Part shown: positions 1 through 10,335 of the stretch, piece by piece | Layout: the number at the start of each line of letters is the position of its first letter | Numbering within the stretch: the stretch's first letter is position 1 | Source: Lunularia cruciata | Taxonomy: Eukaryota > Streptophyta > Marchantiopsida > Lunulariales > Lunulariaceae | Length of the DNA stretch: 64,000 nucleotides | Assembly (NCBI GenBank): GCA_948567375.1 | Contig: OX419762.1 | Location: 53,524,841-53,588,840, forward strand | Direction: 5' to 3' | Position numbers and translations under genes: made by a program | The notes under the pieces: model-generated | Databases searched by the model: none | Seen by the model: the letters and a program-made list of their open reading frames with translations, nothing else | Told to the model about the DNA's origin: nothing

Positions 1-1508
1 CCAAAGCTTACAAGAGCAGATAACATAGGTGGTTCAATAATTTCTAGAGAAGGACATTTATCGATATAAATCTGCATCCACACACATTTTCATCCCTTTT
101 CTAGAACATCCAACATGGTTACAACCATGCCTAGCTTCCTCTCACTTTTGGATGCATAAAACAAAAAATTCTGCTGTAGATTTAGAACTTGGAATGAGAA
201 GTAAGCTCCTTCAAAATTTCAAGCCAATTCATTAGATAGATACAAAACAGATTTCAGCTGAAGCCAAAAATATCACTTGACACCACATACTGTGTCATGG
301 AATTTTGAGATGGATATCAGATGCAAAACTGATCAAGATCATTTAGAGCCTTGAGCACTACTTGCAAAGGCCAAAACTATGACAAAGAAAAAAATTGATT
401 TGGTCAGACCGGAGAGAGATCAAATGAGTGGGCCAAAGGACAGATTGCATTCACATGAGTCGGTGAGAAATCAACTAGTCGCAGCCCAAGAGGAGATTAG
501 CATGCCTTGATGACCTCCTCAATGACCATGCCCGCCTTTGCTATTCCACCTCCTGGATTTTCTATTCTACTCCGGGATTGATGATGGATTATAGCACAAG
601 TATGTGGATAGATATCAAGTTCTTCAAAACCAAAGATTGTTCCTAGTGCAGCTGCATCTAAAGGAGTACATGGCTTTCAACTTTTAAGAAGTACACGTTC
701 CACCTGATAAGAGTAGCCTCAGTAACTTGAAGCAGACCAGGTGGACCACCAGGAGATTGGGACCTTTCCCACCCACAACCCTAATATTAGCTTCCACCTA
801 GTAAAGGAAAAATTGAAGTTCAAGTGACCAATCCTTCACCACTCGAGCAGCACTACTCCTCCACCCCCAAAAAATCCCTTGTGACTTTTGGATCAATCAG
901 ACCCATATTCAATCAATCCATGCACAAATTCCTATCTTATAAATTTCAACCCTTTGACTTCCACACCCGATCGTCCTCACGTGCCAAGAAAAGGCTCATC
1001 AATTTTTGGAGCAGTACTCTTTGTGTAAACCCTAATGACACACCCCATTACTCATTTGGATCGTTGGACAAATAGAAATCCAGATAGTGAATGAAAGTAT
1101 AGTCAGCTGAACAACTCGTAATGAGGCTCTAAATTCTTAGTAATTTGTCTCATCAATTGACAAGTAGACACTACCTCCTCCAGCATTACATGCTCGGACA
1201 ATGCAGCAAGATTGCCATCAGCTTTGGTGGTGATAGGAACTGTGTGATCTAAGAGGCATCAACTCTTTGCTATTTCACCTTGCCAAATTGACACAATTTC
1301 ATGCACTGATCTTCTTCACCAAAACTCCCTTCCTCCTTTCTTCTCCCGCACACAACTTTCTCATCTCTCCCAACTAGTCTACAATTACAGTCTTGACCTG
1401 CTCTCATTTTTCTTCAACCACAATGTGGAATGATTGTCCATGATGATCTCCCAAACACCACGGCACTGAACTAGACTCTAGATACCCTCTATGTTTTTTC
1501 TTTGACCT
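1..1508. other. Unassigned AT-rich stretch
   Basis: I see no convincing coding region here. The longest frames (for example 824-1075) have no recognisable domain. There is no match by eye to the F1, F2 or F3 families found later in the window. It lies on the internal side of the primer-binding-like site at 1509-1522, so it may be the decayed leader or gag region of an old minus-strand LTR element; that is inference only. Confidence 0.4.
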
Positions 1509-1522
1509 CAACTCTGATAGCA
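1509..1522 (-). other. Degenerate initiator-tRNA-Met-type primer binding site
   Basis: On the minus strand this reads TGCTATCAGAGTTG, one base away from the common plant PBS start TGGTATCAGAG. It lies two bases from a TG...CA-type terminus (TGTTGAGAATC on the plus strand at 1525), the usual LTR-PBS spacing. This suggests the 5' LTR of an old minus-strand LTR retrotransposon to its right and internal sequence to its left. No coding region supports it, so confidence is modest. Confidence 0.35.
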
Positions 1523-1524
1523 AT

Positions 1525-1860
1525 TGTTGAGAATCAGATGAGAGTCATAGGAACCTTCACATATTAAGCATATCTCAAATGAATTCATACATTATACAAA
1601 AGGTACGTGGTTCACCTCTATGTGAGGCTTAGTCCACCAGAAAGCATCAGGGAAAAACTTTACTCACTCATGCTCACCGCCATCTCTGTCATGCAAGTCC
1701 TACTCTTTGATATTCTCTTGGTCCACTCTAACTATCCACCTATGAGTCAGCTATCCCAAATATAGTGTAACCCTATGGCATAAGAGTAAAACCTTACAAC
1801 TACTACTAATGTAGCCCTTTCCATAAGAGGATCAAAAGCACTCACCAAATTTATAGAGTT
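1525..1860 (-). repeat. Candidate old LTR relic
   Basis: Begins TGTTGAGAATC directly beside the PBS-like site at 1509-1522, as an LTR terminus should on the minus strand. The right end is not defined; recognisable F1-related sequence starts at about 1870, so the LTR is either cut there or its end is unreadable. There is no second copy in the window to confirm it. Confidence 0.3.
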
Positions 1861-1869
1861 TTTCAAGTT

Positions 1870-3905
1870 ATTCAACCTGCTTTACAACCTAATCACTCTC
1901 ATTCACTTCTAAACTCCACTCTATATGATTGTAATCTTGCTAGATTTTACCTTAAAAGAAGATTTCTCATACTTCATCTTACTTTGAAGCTTTGGTTTTA
2001 ACCATCCCACAAAATTCTTAGTAAATATGGCAACTATCCCAATCATAGGAGTATATATACTCATCTCTTCTCTTCTTCAACATTATGCAAAATCTTAACT
2101 TTAACTTCTCTAATATTTATGCACATAATCTTGATTTCTCTCCATCTCCATATCAAAAGAAGATATATCAATCATTAATATCTCATACATTTCATCAAGA
2201 AGAAATCTCTCAATAAGTGTGGTGTACCAGCTCTACCAAGTCTAATCTTATCATCATTATTCTCTTTATTTTTGTGTTCTAGTTCATATCATTCAAGACT
2301 TGCATCCAAAAACACTTAAGTTATAATAAGACCCGCTTCTTCTTTCTATTTTCATTATTTCTTATGCAAGTCCATTGAACTCTTTTACAAACATCTCTAG
2401 ATCTTCTCCTTCTATATCAATAAAAATTAGAAGTTTCTACATCTTAGCCTCTCACTACATTTCTTCTCTCTTCTTTCTATTGCCTCTCTCTATATATAAC
2501 TAGTAAAAGTATAAATATAACTTACCCTATTCAAGAGGTAAAAACTAAAGGTTATATAGAAGGCTCAAGTTGTCTTAAGATTTCCATGACATGGTCAAAT
2601 CTTAAATTCCATCAATTGAATCCTCATGCACATCTTTGCCATAAGCTAAAATACTATCTCCATCACTAATATTGAGAACTAATAAAGAAGGTAGTTTCTT
2701 TATAGTGGTACTAAGACTTTCTCTAAAATCTCCTATCAATTTCATTAAAAGTTCTATTGCTCTATTACACTCATGGCCTTTGAAATTTTTTGATTTCACA
2801 ACCTCATACAAAGCCTTGGTTTTAGATCTCCTTCCTCTTAGTCTTTGATGGAAAAGGTCACCATGCAATTCCAAATCAATTAAGCATTTCCTTCACTTAA
2901 CCTCTTGCTCTTTGAGCTCAATGAATTGGCCTTATATCCCTTCTCTCTACATGAAATCTCTCAGACTTGATACTTCCTAGGAGTAGGGAGAGCTACAAGT
3001 CATCCAAACACTCTTTAAATTATATTCTTTCATGACAATAACTACTATCAAGTCAACATCCTTGGAAAAACTTTTAAAACATCAACTTCTACTCTTGATA
3101 TATCTCCATGCTCCAAAGATAGAGTCAAAGCAATCAAACATGCTTTGGGTTCTTAAACCCTTGTTGATTAGAACCCAAAATTATGGAAACAAACTCTTGC
3201 ACACAATCTAAGTGATTATTTCTGAATGGAAAATCAAACTACTCTAGAATTGTAGGACATTACCAAGACCCTATAGGATCTTACTTGAAATACTTCAGAC
3301 CTTTTCATTCAACCATTTAACCTAAGCACCTTTTTATGCAACACACATCTTTGTTCCAAGATTTTATCTACAAACTATCTCTTTATTTCCAAAAAGCTAT
3401 AAATTTCTCTTTATAAATAATATCTATATTATTTTTAGGTCAAAAGATAGCTAATTATATTCAGTTAATTATATTCAATAGCTAATTCTAGTTTTTATAA
3501 TTTCTGATAATAAATAACCAAAAAAAATACATGATAAAATTTTGATAAAATGTTTAAGAATGTGCAAATTTATAAGTATACCCTACCAATTTCTAGAGTC
3601 TAGCTTGGTGCATATACAAGTTATTACTATAATTTTAAGTAGCTCACCTATAGAGTAAAATAAAATTTCATCTATAAGAATCTATAATAAAGATCTCCAA
3701 GGTAAAATTTTTTGTAAGAACCTTGTAATATTTAAAGCATTCATTCAAGACATTGCTCACTAAAGAACAAAATGAGAGATAGTTAGTTGAAAATGAAAGG
3801 ATGATGATAACCTCTTCATCCATTTTTATAAATTTATAAAATTCTTTTACACAAACGTTACTAACTACTAGAATAATTTTATTTATATAGCAAGAAGTCA
3901 TATAA
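1870..3905 (-). mobile_element. Ancient degenerate relative of the F1 retrotransposon
   Basis: Reading right to left this tracks the F1 order: part of the LTR (about 3690-3905, still recognisable around the motif CATTGCTCACTA), the leader, the leader zinc-knuckle frame (2602-2874), then the first part of gag (about 2440 down to 1870). Gag correspondence is visible, for instance, where 2005-2040 aligns with F1-B around 33520-33560. Divergence is heavy, with many substitutions and indels, no open gag frame and strong AT enrichment. The left end stops inside gag, so the element is truncated or interrupted. It is much older than F1-A to F1-D. Confidence 0.75.
2602..2874 (-). pseudogene. Relic of the F1 leader zinc-knuckle ORF
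   Basis: A 90-codon open frame that aligns along its length with the C-terminal half of the F1 leader ORF (compare 13340-13533): both have the GRRSKTK block, a downstream KGHEC and an ESLSTT/ESLSTA block. The second Cys-rich motif is decayed here (the CxxC cysteines are replaced, GHEC is kept). Upstream, outside the open frame, a worn version of the first CCHC motif can be followed at about 2880-2960. Its survival in an otherwise unreadable copy dates the leader ORF to before the present F1 lineage. No function known. Confidence 0.6.
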
Positions 3906-3959
3906 AATCAAAGGTCTTAGAGAATATTTAACTTGTGGAAACAAGTATGTTTGCTTACT

Positions 3960-5406
3960 AAGCTTATCTACAAACATTACAATTGTTGTTTGACCTTGCT
4001 TTGTCTTGGGCAAGGATGTGATGAAATCTAAGCTCATGGGTTCCCATCAAGCAGATGGGATAAGGAGTGGTTGAAAGAGTCCACTTGGTTTCTGGTTGCA
4101 TTGATAGCTCTTACAAGATTAGACAAACTCTCAAACATCTTGTGCCATGTTGGGCCACCACCATTGGCATTAAAGGGTACTCAAGGTCTCATCTACATCC
4201 ATGTGATCAGTAATTGGGAAGTCATGGGCTTCTTGAAGGCACACAAGTTGGAGATCACTCTTGGCTAGAACATAGATCCAATTCTCATAAAATAGAAGGC
4301 CTTCCTTGCCAAAGAAGGTATTGTACTCCTTGTCACATGCTGCAAAATGACCTTGTACCATCTAAAAGAAGGGATCTTGTTGTAAAGTTGTCCTAAACTT
4401 GATTTGGACCTTTGCAGTTGATAGACATAGTCGGAATTGCTATTGTGATGAGAGCAAGAGCCTTCAAATTAGGTCATCATGATAGGGCATCAAGGATAAC
4501 ATGGAATTGACCAGGTTTGCACTCAAGTTTGATATCAAACAATTGTAGTTGTTCCTCCCATCAATGATATCCACTCTCCATGTGTTCTACATGTAATGTT
4601 TGCAACAAGGGTTTGTGATCAATTTGCATGATCACTTGTTTCTCCAAGAGATAATGATTCTATACCTTGGTGGCATATACCATTACTAATTGTTCCTGAT
4701 CTCGAGCAGAGTAATTCCTTTATGTGATATTTAGTTGGTGAGACACAAAAGCAATAGTATGTAACTCATTTAGGAATTCTTGCTGCAACACGGTTCTAAT
4801 CGCAATGTTAGAAGCATCAAAATCAACCACACAAGGTAGTTGAGGGTCATAAACTTGAAGATACCATATCTTTTAGCTTCTGAAATGTTTCTTTGTGCTT
4901 GGTGATCCACCAAAAGCTTGATTTCTTCCCCAAGAGGTTGGTCAATGGTGCAACCACATGAGCATCGATGCTCACCACATGGTCACAGCCACATGGGAAT
5001 TTTCTAGTAACCGCTTTGGAGATCCAACTTGGAAAAGTATCATACTCCACTCAATTGATTGAGCAAGTCATCAATTTGAGGCAAGGGATATGCATTCTTC
5101 ACTATTTTTTTATTGACGCCATGATAATCAATATAGAAGTGAAGTCTTCCATCTTTCTTTGAGATAAATACTACCAATGCTTCCCAAGGAGATATAATAT
5201 AATCTATGAAATTCTTCTCTAACAACTTCGTTAGTGTTGTTCAAAGCTCATCCAACTCCTTTGGTGAGAGCTAATAGATTGGTCTACTCAATTGAGTACT
5301 TCTTGGCAATAACTCAATCTTGAAGGGCATACCACAATTCGAGTGTAATCCCATTGATAGATCATTTAGAAACACATCTGAAAACTCCTAGACTATTTGA
5401 TCAACC
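3960..5406 (-). pseudogene. Gypsy pol remnant (RT fragment, RNase H, integrase start) with internal deletion
   Basis: Minus-strand pieces of a Ty3/gypsy pol in the right order. About 5040-5225 is the N-terminal part of reverse transcriptase (SPWEALVVFISKKDG, IDYHGVNKK, YPLPQIDDLL). About 4500-4970 is the connection and RNase H region (LTNLL...FWWITKHKETFQKLK, then DFDASN). About 4170-4400 is the integrase zinc-binding region (LQEAHDFPITDHMDVDETL). About 3960-4080 is the start of the integrase core (LDFITSLPKTKQG, VDKLSK). The RT palm with the catalytic YIDD is absent between YPLPQIDD and the RNase H connection, so several hundred bases are deleted. The frame is broken many times. F2-2 later inserted at its right edge. 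Confidence 0.75.
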
Positions 5407-7267
5407 GGTGACAACCCGGCAAATATCACTTTTGCGGTAATCGGGTAAGTAAAGTTTGTTCCCATAGAGATACAAGTCAAAAATGTCTAAATACAAAGTC
5501 AAAGTAACAATTGCAATTCTTCTTGGTTGCATCTTTAATCTCTTGGGTAGAAACTACACTCAAAAGAGAGTAACAAGCAATGACATGCAGTCTTGTCACA
5601 AATTCACACTCCTTAATCACAACTCCATGAATTCTTTCCAAACAATCTTGATTGTGATGATTCAGGCTCTCCCAAAAATGGCACTTCACTGCAAAACAAC
5701 CTTGCCTTAGAATTGTGTTCCACCCCTCCACTGAAGGCACAACTTCCTCTATCAAAATTGCTTTACATCAACTTTGCACTGCAATCACAAATGCAAAATA
5801 CTACCAACACTACAATTCCTCTCAGATCTATCAAGGCATTGCTCCAATTGCACTTCACTCAAGATCAAACACACAGAATGAAGATCAAGGCTGTGGAATC
5901 CAACATCCAACAAGCATATTGACTTGCACTTCAAATTTCTCCACACACTCACAAATATAGACACAAAGTTGATACTCGGAATCAAGCTTAAGCAACGAGC
6001 ACTGCTTCACAACATTTTGCTTTATCTATTCTCAGAAATAATGAGCACTGAATAACATAAGACTATGAATGCCACTCTTAAATAGTGAAGCAATCAATAG
6101 TTATCTTCCTAATGCACCTCTTCCTAACAACTTTACAAACTTGTAGATCCAAAATGACAATGCACCTCTTCATATCTGCCTATTCAATTCTCAAATCGGT
6201 TACTAATCCGATCCGATGTCTACTTCTTCTTCAGCTTTCAAACCCGAACTTGAAGTAATTGTACTTCTTATTGCTCTGTCCTCGGGTTTCACAACTCCTA
6301 CATCTTCTACCAGATCTAACAATTCTCTTTCCTAATCTGACATTTCACTAGTGGGTAATCTATCTAACTCCTTATCTTCTGACCCACTCTTCTCTAATGC
6401 CTCCAATGGTAACTCCAAAGACATCTGCACTCCCACTTCATCTACTTCGGGTTTTGCTCTAACATCTTTCCAAAGTTTATCTATCTCTAACTTCACTAGA
6501 TCTAATCTAATCGTGATATTATCTTCGACTTCCAATATCTTCCTGTCTACCCAAGTTTTGAGACTAATTAACAGAGCATTCAAGTCTGTATCCTTTGCAT
6601 GTCTCCTCCTGCACTAATAACTTCAACTCGTGTAGCCTTGTCTCTTCAATACAAACACTGGCCTCTGTACTCAGCATCGCATTCATCCTGATTACGATCT
6701 CCTTCAATGGCTCCAATCTCATCTTCCTTTCACGCTCCCAATCTGCAAGCCAATCTTCCTTGTACATTGCCAACTTTGCCTCAAACTCGGCTTTCATAGT
6801 TTCTTTCTCCTTCTCCTTCTGCACAATCTTCTCCTCCTGATTATGAAGTAACTCTCATAATCTCTCTTCTTCCCTATATCTCATTGTCAACTCCCGTTGC
6901 ATAGTTACTTCTTCTCTTCTACACTCTCCATCACTCTATCAAGCTCTTGTTCCTTCTCTGCTACCCTCGCCATAGCATGGATAATTTCTAGTCTTGAATC
7001 AACAAATTGCTACTTCAAGATTTCGTACTCTACTACTTGTCTCTCCCTTGCTATGTCATTCTTCTTCACAAGTTCCTCTTGATACCTTGCTTCTCTCTTC
7101 AAGTTCTCAATAACTTGACACTGCCCTACTGCATCCCCTCGTAGTACTTCACTTTCCTCCTCACCTCGGATTATACTCCTCTTCAACTCTGAGTTCTCTT
7201 CTTCCAATCTTGCCAAAACCTACAACACAGTCTTCACCTCCGGACATGTCGTCTGCATCTCTTTCTT
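5407..7267 (-). repeat. F2-2 3' LTR, segment 1 (U5 side)
   Basis: Reverse complement of the last half of the F2 LTR. The terminus GTGACAACCCGG matches the other F2 LTR ends at 26864-26876 and 59951-59963. The sequence runs colinearly through the coiled-coil part of the LTR ORF to the TCTT at 7264-7267, where F3 inserted. It resumes at 24928. Confidence 0.85.
6332..7216 (-). pseudogene. F2 LTR ORF, C-terminal coiled-coil part (F2-2 copy)
   Basis: Three overlapping open stretches (7010-7216, 6564-6824, 6332-6583) match the C-terminal third of the LTR-borne protein best seen at 42807-43799. They are rich in Glu, Lys, Arg and Leu with heptad-like spacing, for example the run around 6700-6820 with KEKEKETMKAEFE. 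Indels and stops break the frame between the three blocks. It is the same protein as in the other F2 LTRs; function unknown. Confidence 0.6.
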
Positions 7268-7929
7268 TGTTGTGCGTATATACATCGCTACACAACATAC
7301 ATCGCTATCAACATCATACACTATAAAAGCACAACTCACACATAAGTCATACATAGACTCTAAAGTGCCACAATAATCAGATTGCTTAACATTCTCAACT
7401 CAACTCAACTCAGATCAGTACTTGATCTGTCACTCTGTAAATTGCCAACAACTGGGCACTGATTATAGTCAAGCCACACCCACTCAAACATAGAGAATCC
7501 AGGTGACGCTCGCCGGCCTCTGTCCACCATAGCCAGGAACTCGAAGGCTCAACATCAGAGAAGTGAGCTCTCTGGAGCTCACTTCGAAACTATACCCCCT
7601 GGACTTGAGCTAGCCCTAAAACCCTAACGGTCCCGCTGATGGTACACTCGATGGTGCAAACGGTGCAAAGTGACAGTGGGTCCCACCGTGAAGTCAGTAC
7701 CCCGAACACGAAATCTAACCGTCGGAAAGTAGTCCCTAGGAAACTACTAGAATAACTCTAACAACCATCACTGGAACTCCAGTGTCCGAGCATCTAGATG
7801 CGGAACTACAAATGGCGTGACAGCTGTTGTGCGTATATACATCGCTACACAACATACATTGCTGTCAACATCATACACTATAAAAGCACAACTCACACAT
7901 AAGTCATACATAGAATCTAAAGTGCCACA
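7268..7929 (-). repeat. F3 3' LTR with X-GC-Y-X structure
   Basis: From the PPT outward it holds block X (7825-7929, 105 bp, minus-strand start TGTGGCACTTTAG), a GC pair (7823-7824), block Y (7373-7822, 450 bp, homologous to 24477-24927) and a second X (7268-7372). The two X copies differ at about three bases. Each X has TG...CA ends. The X/Y boundary is the palindrome ACAGCTGT (7820-7827). The outer X abuts the target duplication exactly. Confidence 0.8.
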
Positions 7930-7941
7930 ATTGCCCCCCTA
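7930..7941 (-). other. F3 polypurine tract
   Basis: Minus strand TAGGGGGGCAAT lies immediately before the TGTGG start of block X. This is the expected position and composition of the plus-strand primer, and it marks X as the true U3 start of the F3 LTR. Confidence 0.75.
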
Positions 7942-8098
7942 GCTGGCGGTTAGGTCCCTCTAACTCCAGATAGCCATCTACTCTAAGTATATGGTATACC
8001 CTCTAATGGGCAAAGATCAGGAGGCCGGGTGCTATGGAGCCCCATCGTTAGTCGCCTGTCTGCAATCTATACCATATAAAGAATGAACTAGCTATAGG

Positions 8099-9769
8099 TC
8101 AAGTACATCTAGGACATAACCACTGTCCTTGAGGAACCACCGTGAGGGGAGGAGTCATACATGCCATATGCCATCCTCTCGAACAGCTATCACACACTAA
8201 CATAGTAGCAGCTCCACCAGAAGAGCCACATAACATACACCTCAAGCCTGCACGTACAAGTGCTAAGCTTGGGTCCATAGTGCCATCAATGTTTGGAAGG
8301 TGGCATGGCGCACAATTGCGCACATGATCCTTCCAAACAACACCATCACGTCCTTCTAACACAAGGACTCCAGATGGCAAAACCTCGCGCACTCTCAAGA
8401 TAGTGCGGCCTGTAGAAACATCAAGTGTCATCGGTGCTGTCTGCTGTAGATATACATAGTCGCCTGGATGAAATCGACGGATCGAGGGTCTATAACCTCC
8501 TCCTTGAATGGTAGCATAGCGTAAAGTATCTCTATGCTGAGCAATCGCCAAGTTCTCAAAGGCCATCGGCATCACTCTCTGAAAGATCTCTGCCCGCTGA
8601 GAACATGCGCTCATCCATACATCGGGGTCATCCAAGTCCAAAACTACAGTAGCATCTTGACGAATGGCTGCAAGTAAATCTGGATCTCGTCCATAGAGTA
8701 GAAAGTATGGAGAGAAGGATGCTAAGGAGGCTTGCCGGCTGAACCGATAGCCCATGGCCAACCAAGGTAATTGGAGATCCCAATCTCCCAAGTGGCCTCT
8801 CTGCAAACCATACTTTTGCAATCCTCTCTTCACCATCTGAACCACTCTCTCTGCTAAGCCATCTGCCTCAGGGTGATCTCGGGATGTAGTACGATGATCA
8901 ATCAAAGCCTTGTCACACAAGACCTGAAACTCTCCCAAGAACTCTGTACCCTGATCAGTCAAAACCTCAACTGGTGCACCAAAATGACTAAGAACTCGAT
9001 CCAGGAACGAGTAAGCTGTCCCTTCACTAGACTTGTCAGGAAGTGCCACCAACTCAATCCACTTGGAGAAGTGCTCCACCATCACCAAAACATACCGATG
9101 ATGGCTCACAGTCAGCGGTAAAGGTCCGGCGAAGTCCAAACTCCAACGGTAACCCAATCCCATGATAGATAATGGGTGTAATTGTGGCGTAGGAGCATTG
9201 AATGATGCTCTAACTCGGTCACAAACCACACATCTGGCAACAAACTGCTGTACCTCGGCCTGCATACCGCGCCACCAATAATGACTCTGGAGTAAGCTAT
9301 ATGTACGCTTTACTCTAAAATGTCCTAGCTCCTCATGAGCATGACGGACCAACTGTGGTCTCTGTGATGGAAGTGGTACTACTCGCACTTTACCATCCTC
9401 CCATACACGCAAAAGGTGTCTACCCTCCAATCTGAACCGTCTGGCTCGCTGAAGAACACGGTCTCTCTCCTTGGCCCCAACTGTGCCACCCATAACACCA
9501 GTGCAAAGATAGTCCACTAAGACATCATCATGAATGTCTCGCTGAATTGTACCAATATCTTCACTCTCTGGATCTGTGACCTCAATAACTCCTCCTGTAT
9601 GCGCTGAGAGAGATACCACCAAAGTCTCTACAAATATACACAGAAAGGCCGATGCATGCCAACCTGGCACCATCTCCTCATCTGTCTCACCATGCCAACG
9701 TGCTCCGGTCTGATCCTGCTGGCTGGGACATGGGTTTCTACTCAACCCATCTGCATCACGGTTCACCAC
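8099..9769 (-). CDS. F3 pol C-terminal part: integrase plus PHD finger
   Basis: A 556-codon open stretch, the end of the F3 polyprotein. It starts with the RNase H-integrase junction (DADGLSR). The integrase zinc-binding region follows (HAHEELGH ... CVVC). The catalytic core shows D212 (LDFAGP), D272 (LTDQGTEF) and E307 (DGLAER), a D-59-D-34-E spacing typical of retroviral-type integrases. After a basic C-terminal domain (FHPGDYVYL, near residue 435) the last 46 residues form a PHD finger. Chromoviruses carry a chromodomain at this place; here there is none. The upstream limit is a TGA, so the first codon is not a natural start. The integrase would insert cDNA in the nucleus; the PHD could steer it to particular nucleosomes (inference). 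Confidence 0.88.
   Translation of the reverse strand: MVNRDADGLSRNPCPSQQDQTGARWHGETDEEMVPGWHASAFLCIFVETLVVSLSAHTGGVIEVTDPESEDIGTIQRDIHDDVLVDYLCTGVMGGTVGAKERDRVLQRARRFRLEGRHLLRVWEDGKVRVVPLPSQRPQLVRHAHEELGHFRVKRTYSLLQSHYWWRGMQAEVQQFVARCVVCDRVRASFNAPTPQLHPLSIMGLGYRWSLDFAGPLPLTVSHHRYVLVMVEHFSKWIELVALPDKSSEGTAYSFLDRVLSHFGAPVEVLTDQGTEFLGEFQVLCDKALIDHRTTSRDHPEADGLAERVVQMVKRGLQKYGLQRGHLGDWDLQLPWLAMGYRFSRQASLASFSPYFLLYGRDPDLLAAIRQDATVVLDLDDPDVWMSACSQRAEIFQRVMPMAFENLAIAQHRDTLRYATIQGGGYRPSIRRFHPGDYVYLQQTAPMTLDVSTGRTILRVREVLPSGVLVLEGRDGVVWKDHVRNCAPCHLPNIDGTMDPSLALVRAGLRCMLCGSSGGAATMLVCDSCSRGWHMACMTPPLTVVPQGQWLCPRCT
8105..8239 (-). other. PHD finger domain at the integrase C-terminus
   Basis: Residues 511-555 of the integrase stretch give a full C4-H-C3 ligand set: C511, C514, C526, C529, H534, C537, C552 and C555 (CMLC, CDSC, WHMAC, CPRC). 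It has the hydrophobic and aromatic positions usual for PHD fingers (LVCDSC, GWH, QWLCPRC). PHD fingers read histone H3 tails, often by H3K4 methylation state; which state this one would read cannot be told from sequence. The domain is the very end of the polyprotein, followed by a stop at 8099-8101. Confidence 0.85.
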
Positions 9770-10335
9770 TCAAGGTTTGTGAACAACCGTGAAATCGTAC
9801 TCTTGTAAAATCAGAGCCCATCATGCAAGCTTCCTTGAAAGCTTGTCGGACTCCATCAACCACTTCAGCGGCTGATGATCAGTGATGAGAGTGAAGGGGT
9901 TACCAAACAGGTAACATCGGAAATGTGCTATTGCCCAAACTGCTGCCAAGCACTCTCCCTCATATGAACTATACTTCGCCTCCGCTGAATTGTTGGAGCG
10001 ACTAGCATAGGCCACCACAAACTCCTTCTCCTCATTATCATGCTGGGTGAGCACCGCTCCAAGCCCCAACATACTCCAATCAGTGTGAACTTGAAATGGT
10101 CGTCCCCTGATCGGTCTCCTCAAAATAGGAGCAGATGTCAACCTCTCCTTGAGCTCTACAAAAGCTCTCTCCTGCTCATCTCCCCAACACCACTCCTGTG
10201 TAAGCTTGGTCAGCTTCGTCAAGGCCTTGGCAATGGCACTAAATCCTCTAACATAGCGGCGATAGAAGTTTGCCAACCCAAGGAATGCTCGCACTCTGCT
10301 CATATCCGTAGGCCGAGGAATACGTGCAATAGCCT
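9770..10335 (-). pseudogene. F3 RNase H region, broken by stops
   Basis: Connection and RNase H of F3. After the frameshift at about 10333-10338 the frame resumes with IARIPRPTDMSRVRAFLGL (start of the connection). It continues through VHTDWSMLGLGAVLTQ, YASRSNNSAEAKYS, YEGECLAAVWA and LITDHQPLKWL, the normal gypsy RNase H landmarks. A TGA at 9821-9823 stands where Arg (CGA) is normal after KLA, and another TGA sits just before the integrase stretch (9770-9772). The domain removes the RNA template during reverse transcription. It is not functional in this copy. Confidence 0.8.

Noticed and set aside
824-1075. 83-codon open frame on the plus strand
   Set aside because: No domain, low-complexity codon use and no homologous copy in the window. 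It is what chance gives in a non-coding stretch.
7268-7929. Blocks X as a separate short element or CRISPR-like repeat
   Set aside because: Only two copies, one touching the PPT and one touching the target duplication. They behave as parts of the F3 LTR, and the window is eukaryotic transposon DNA with no repeat-spacer array.
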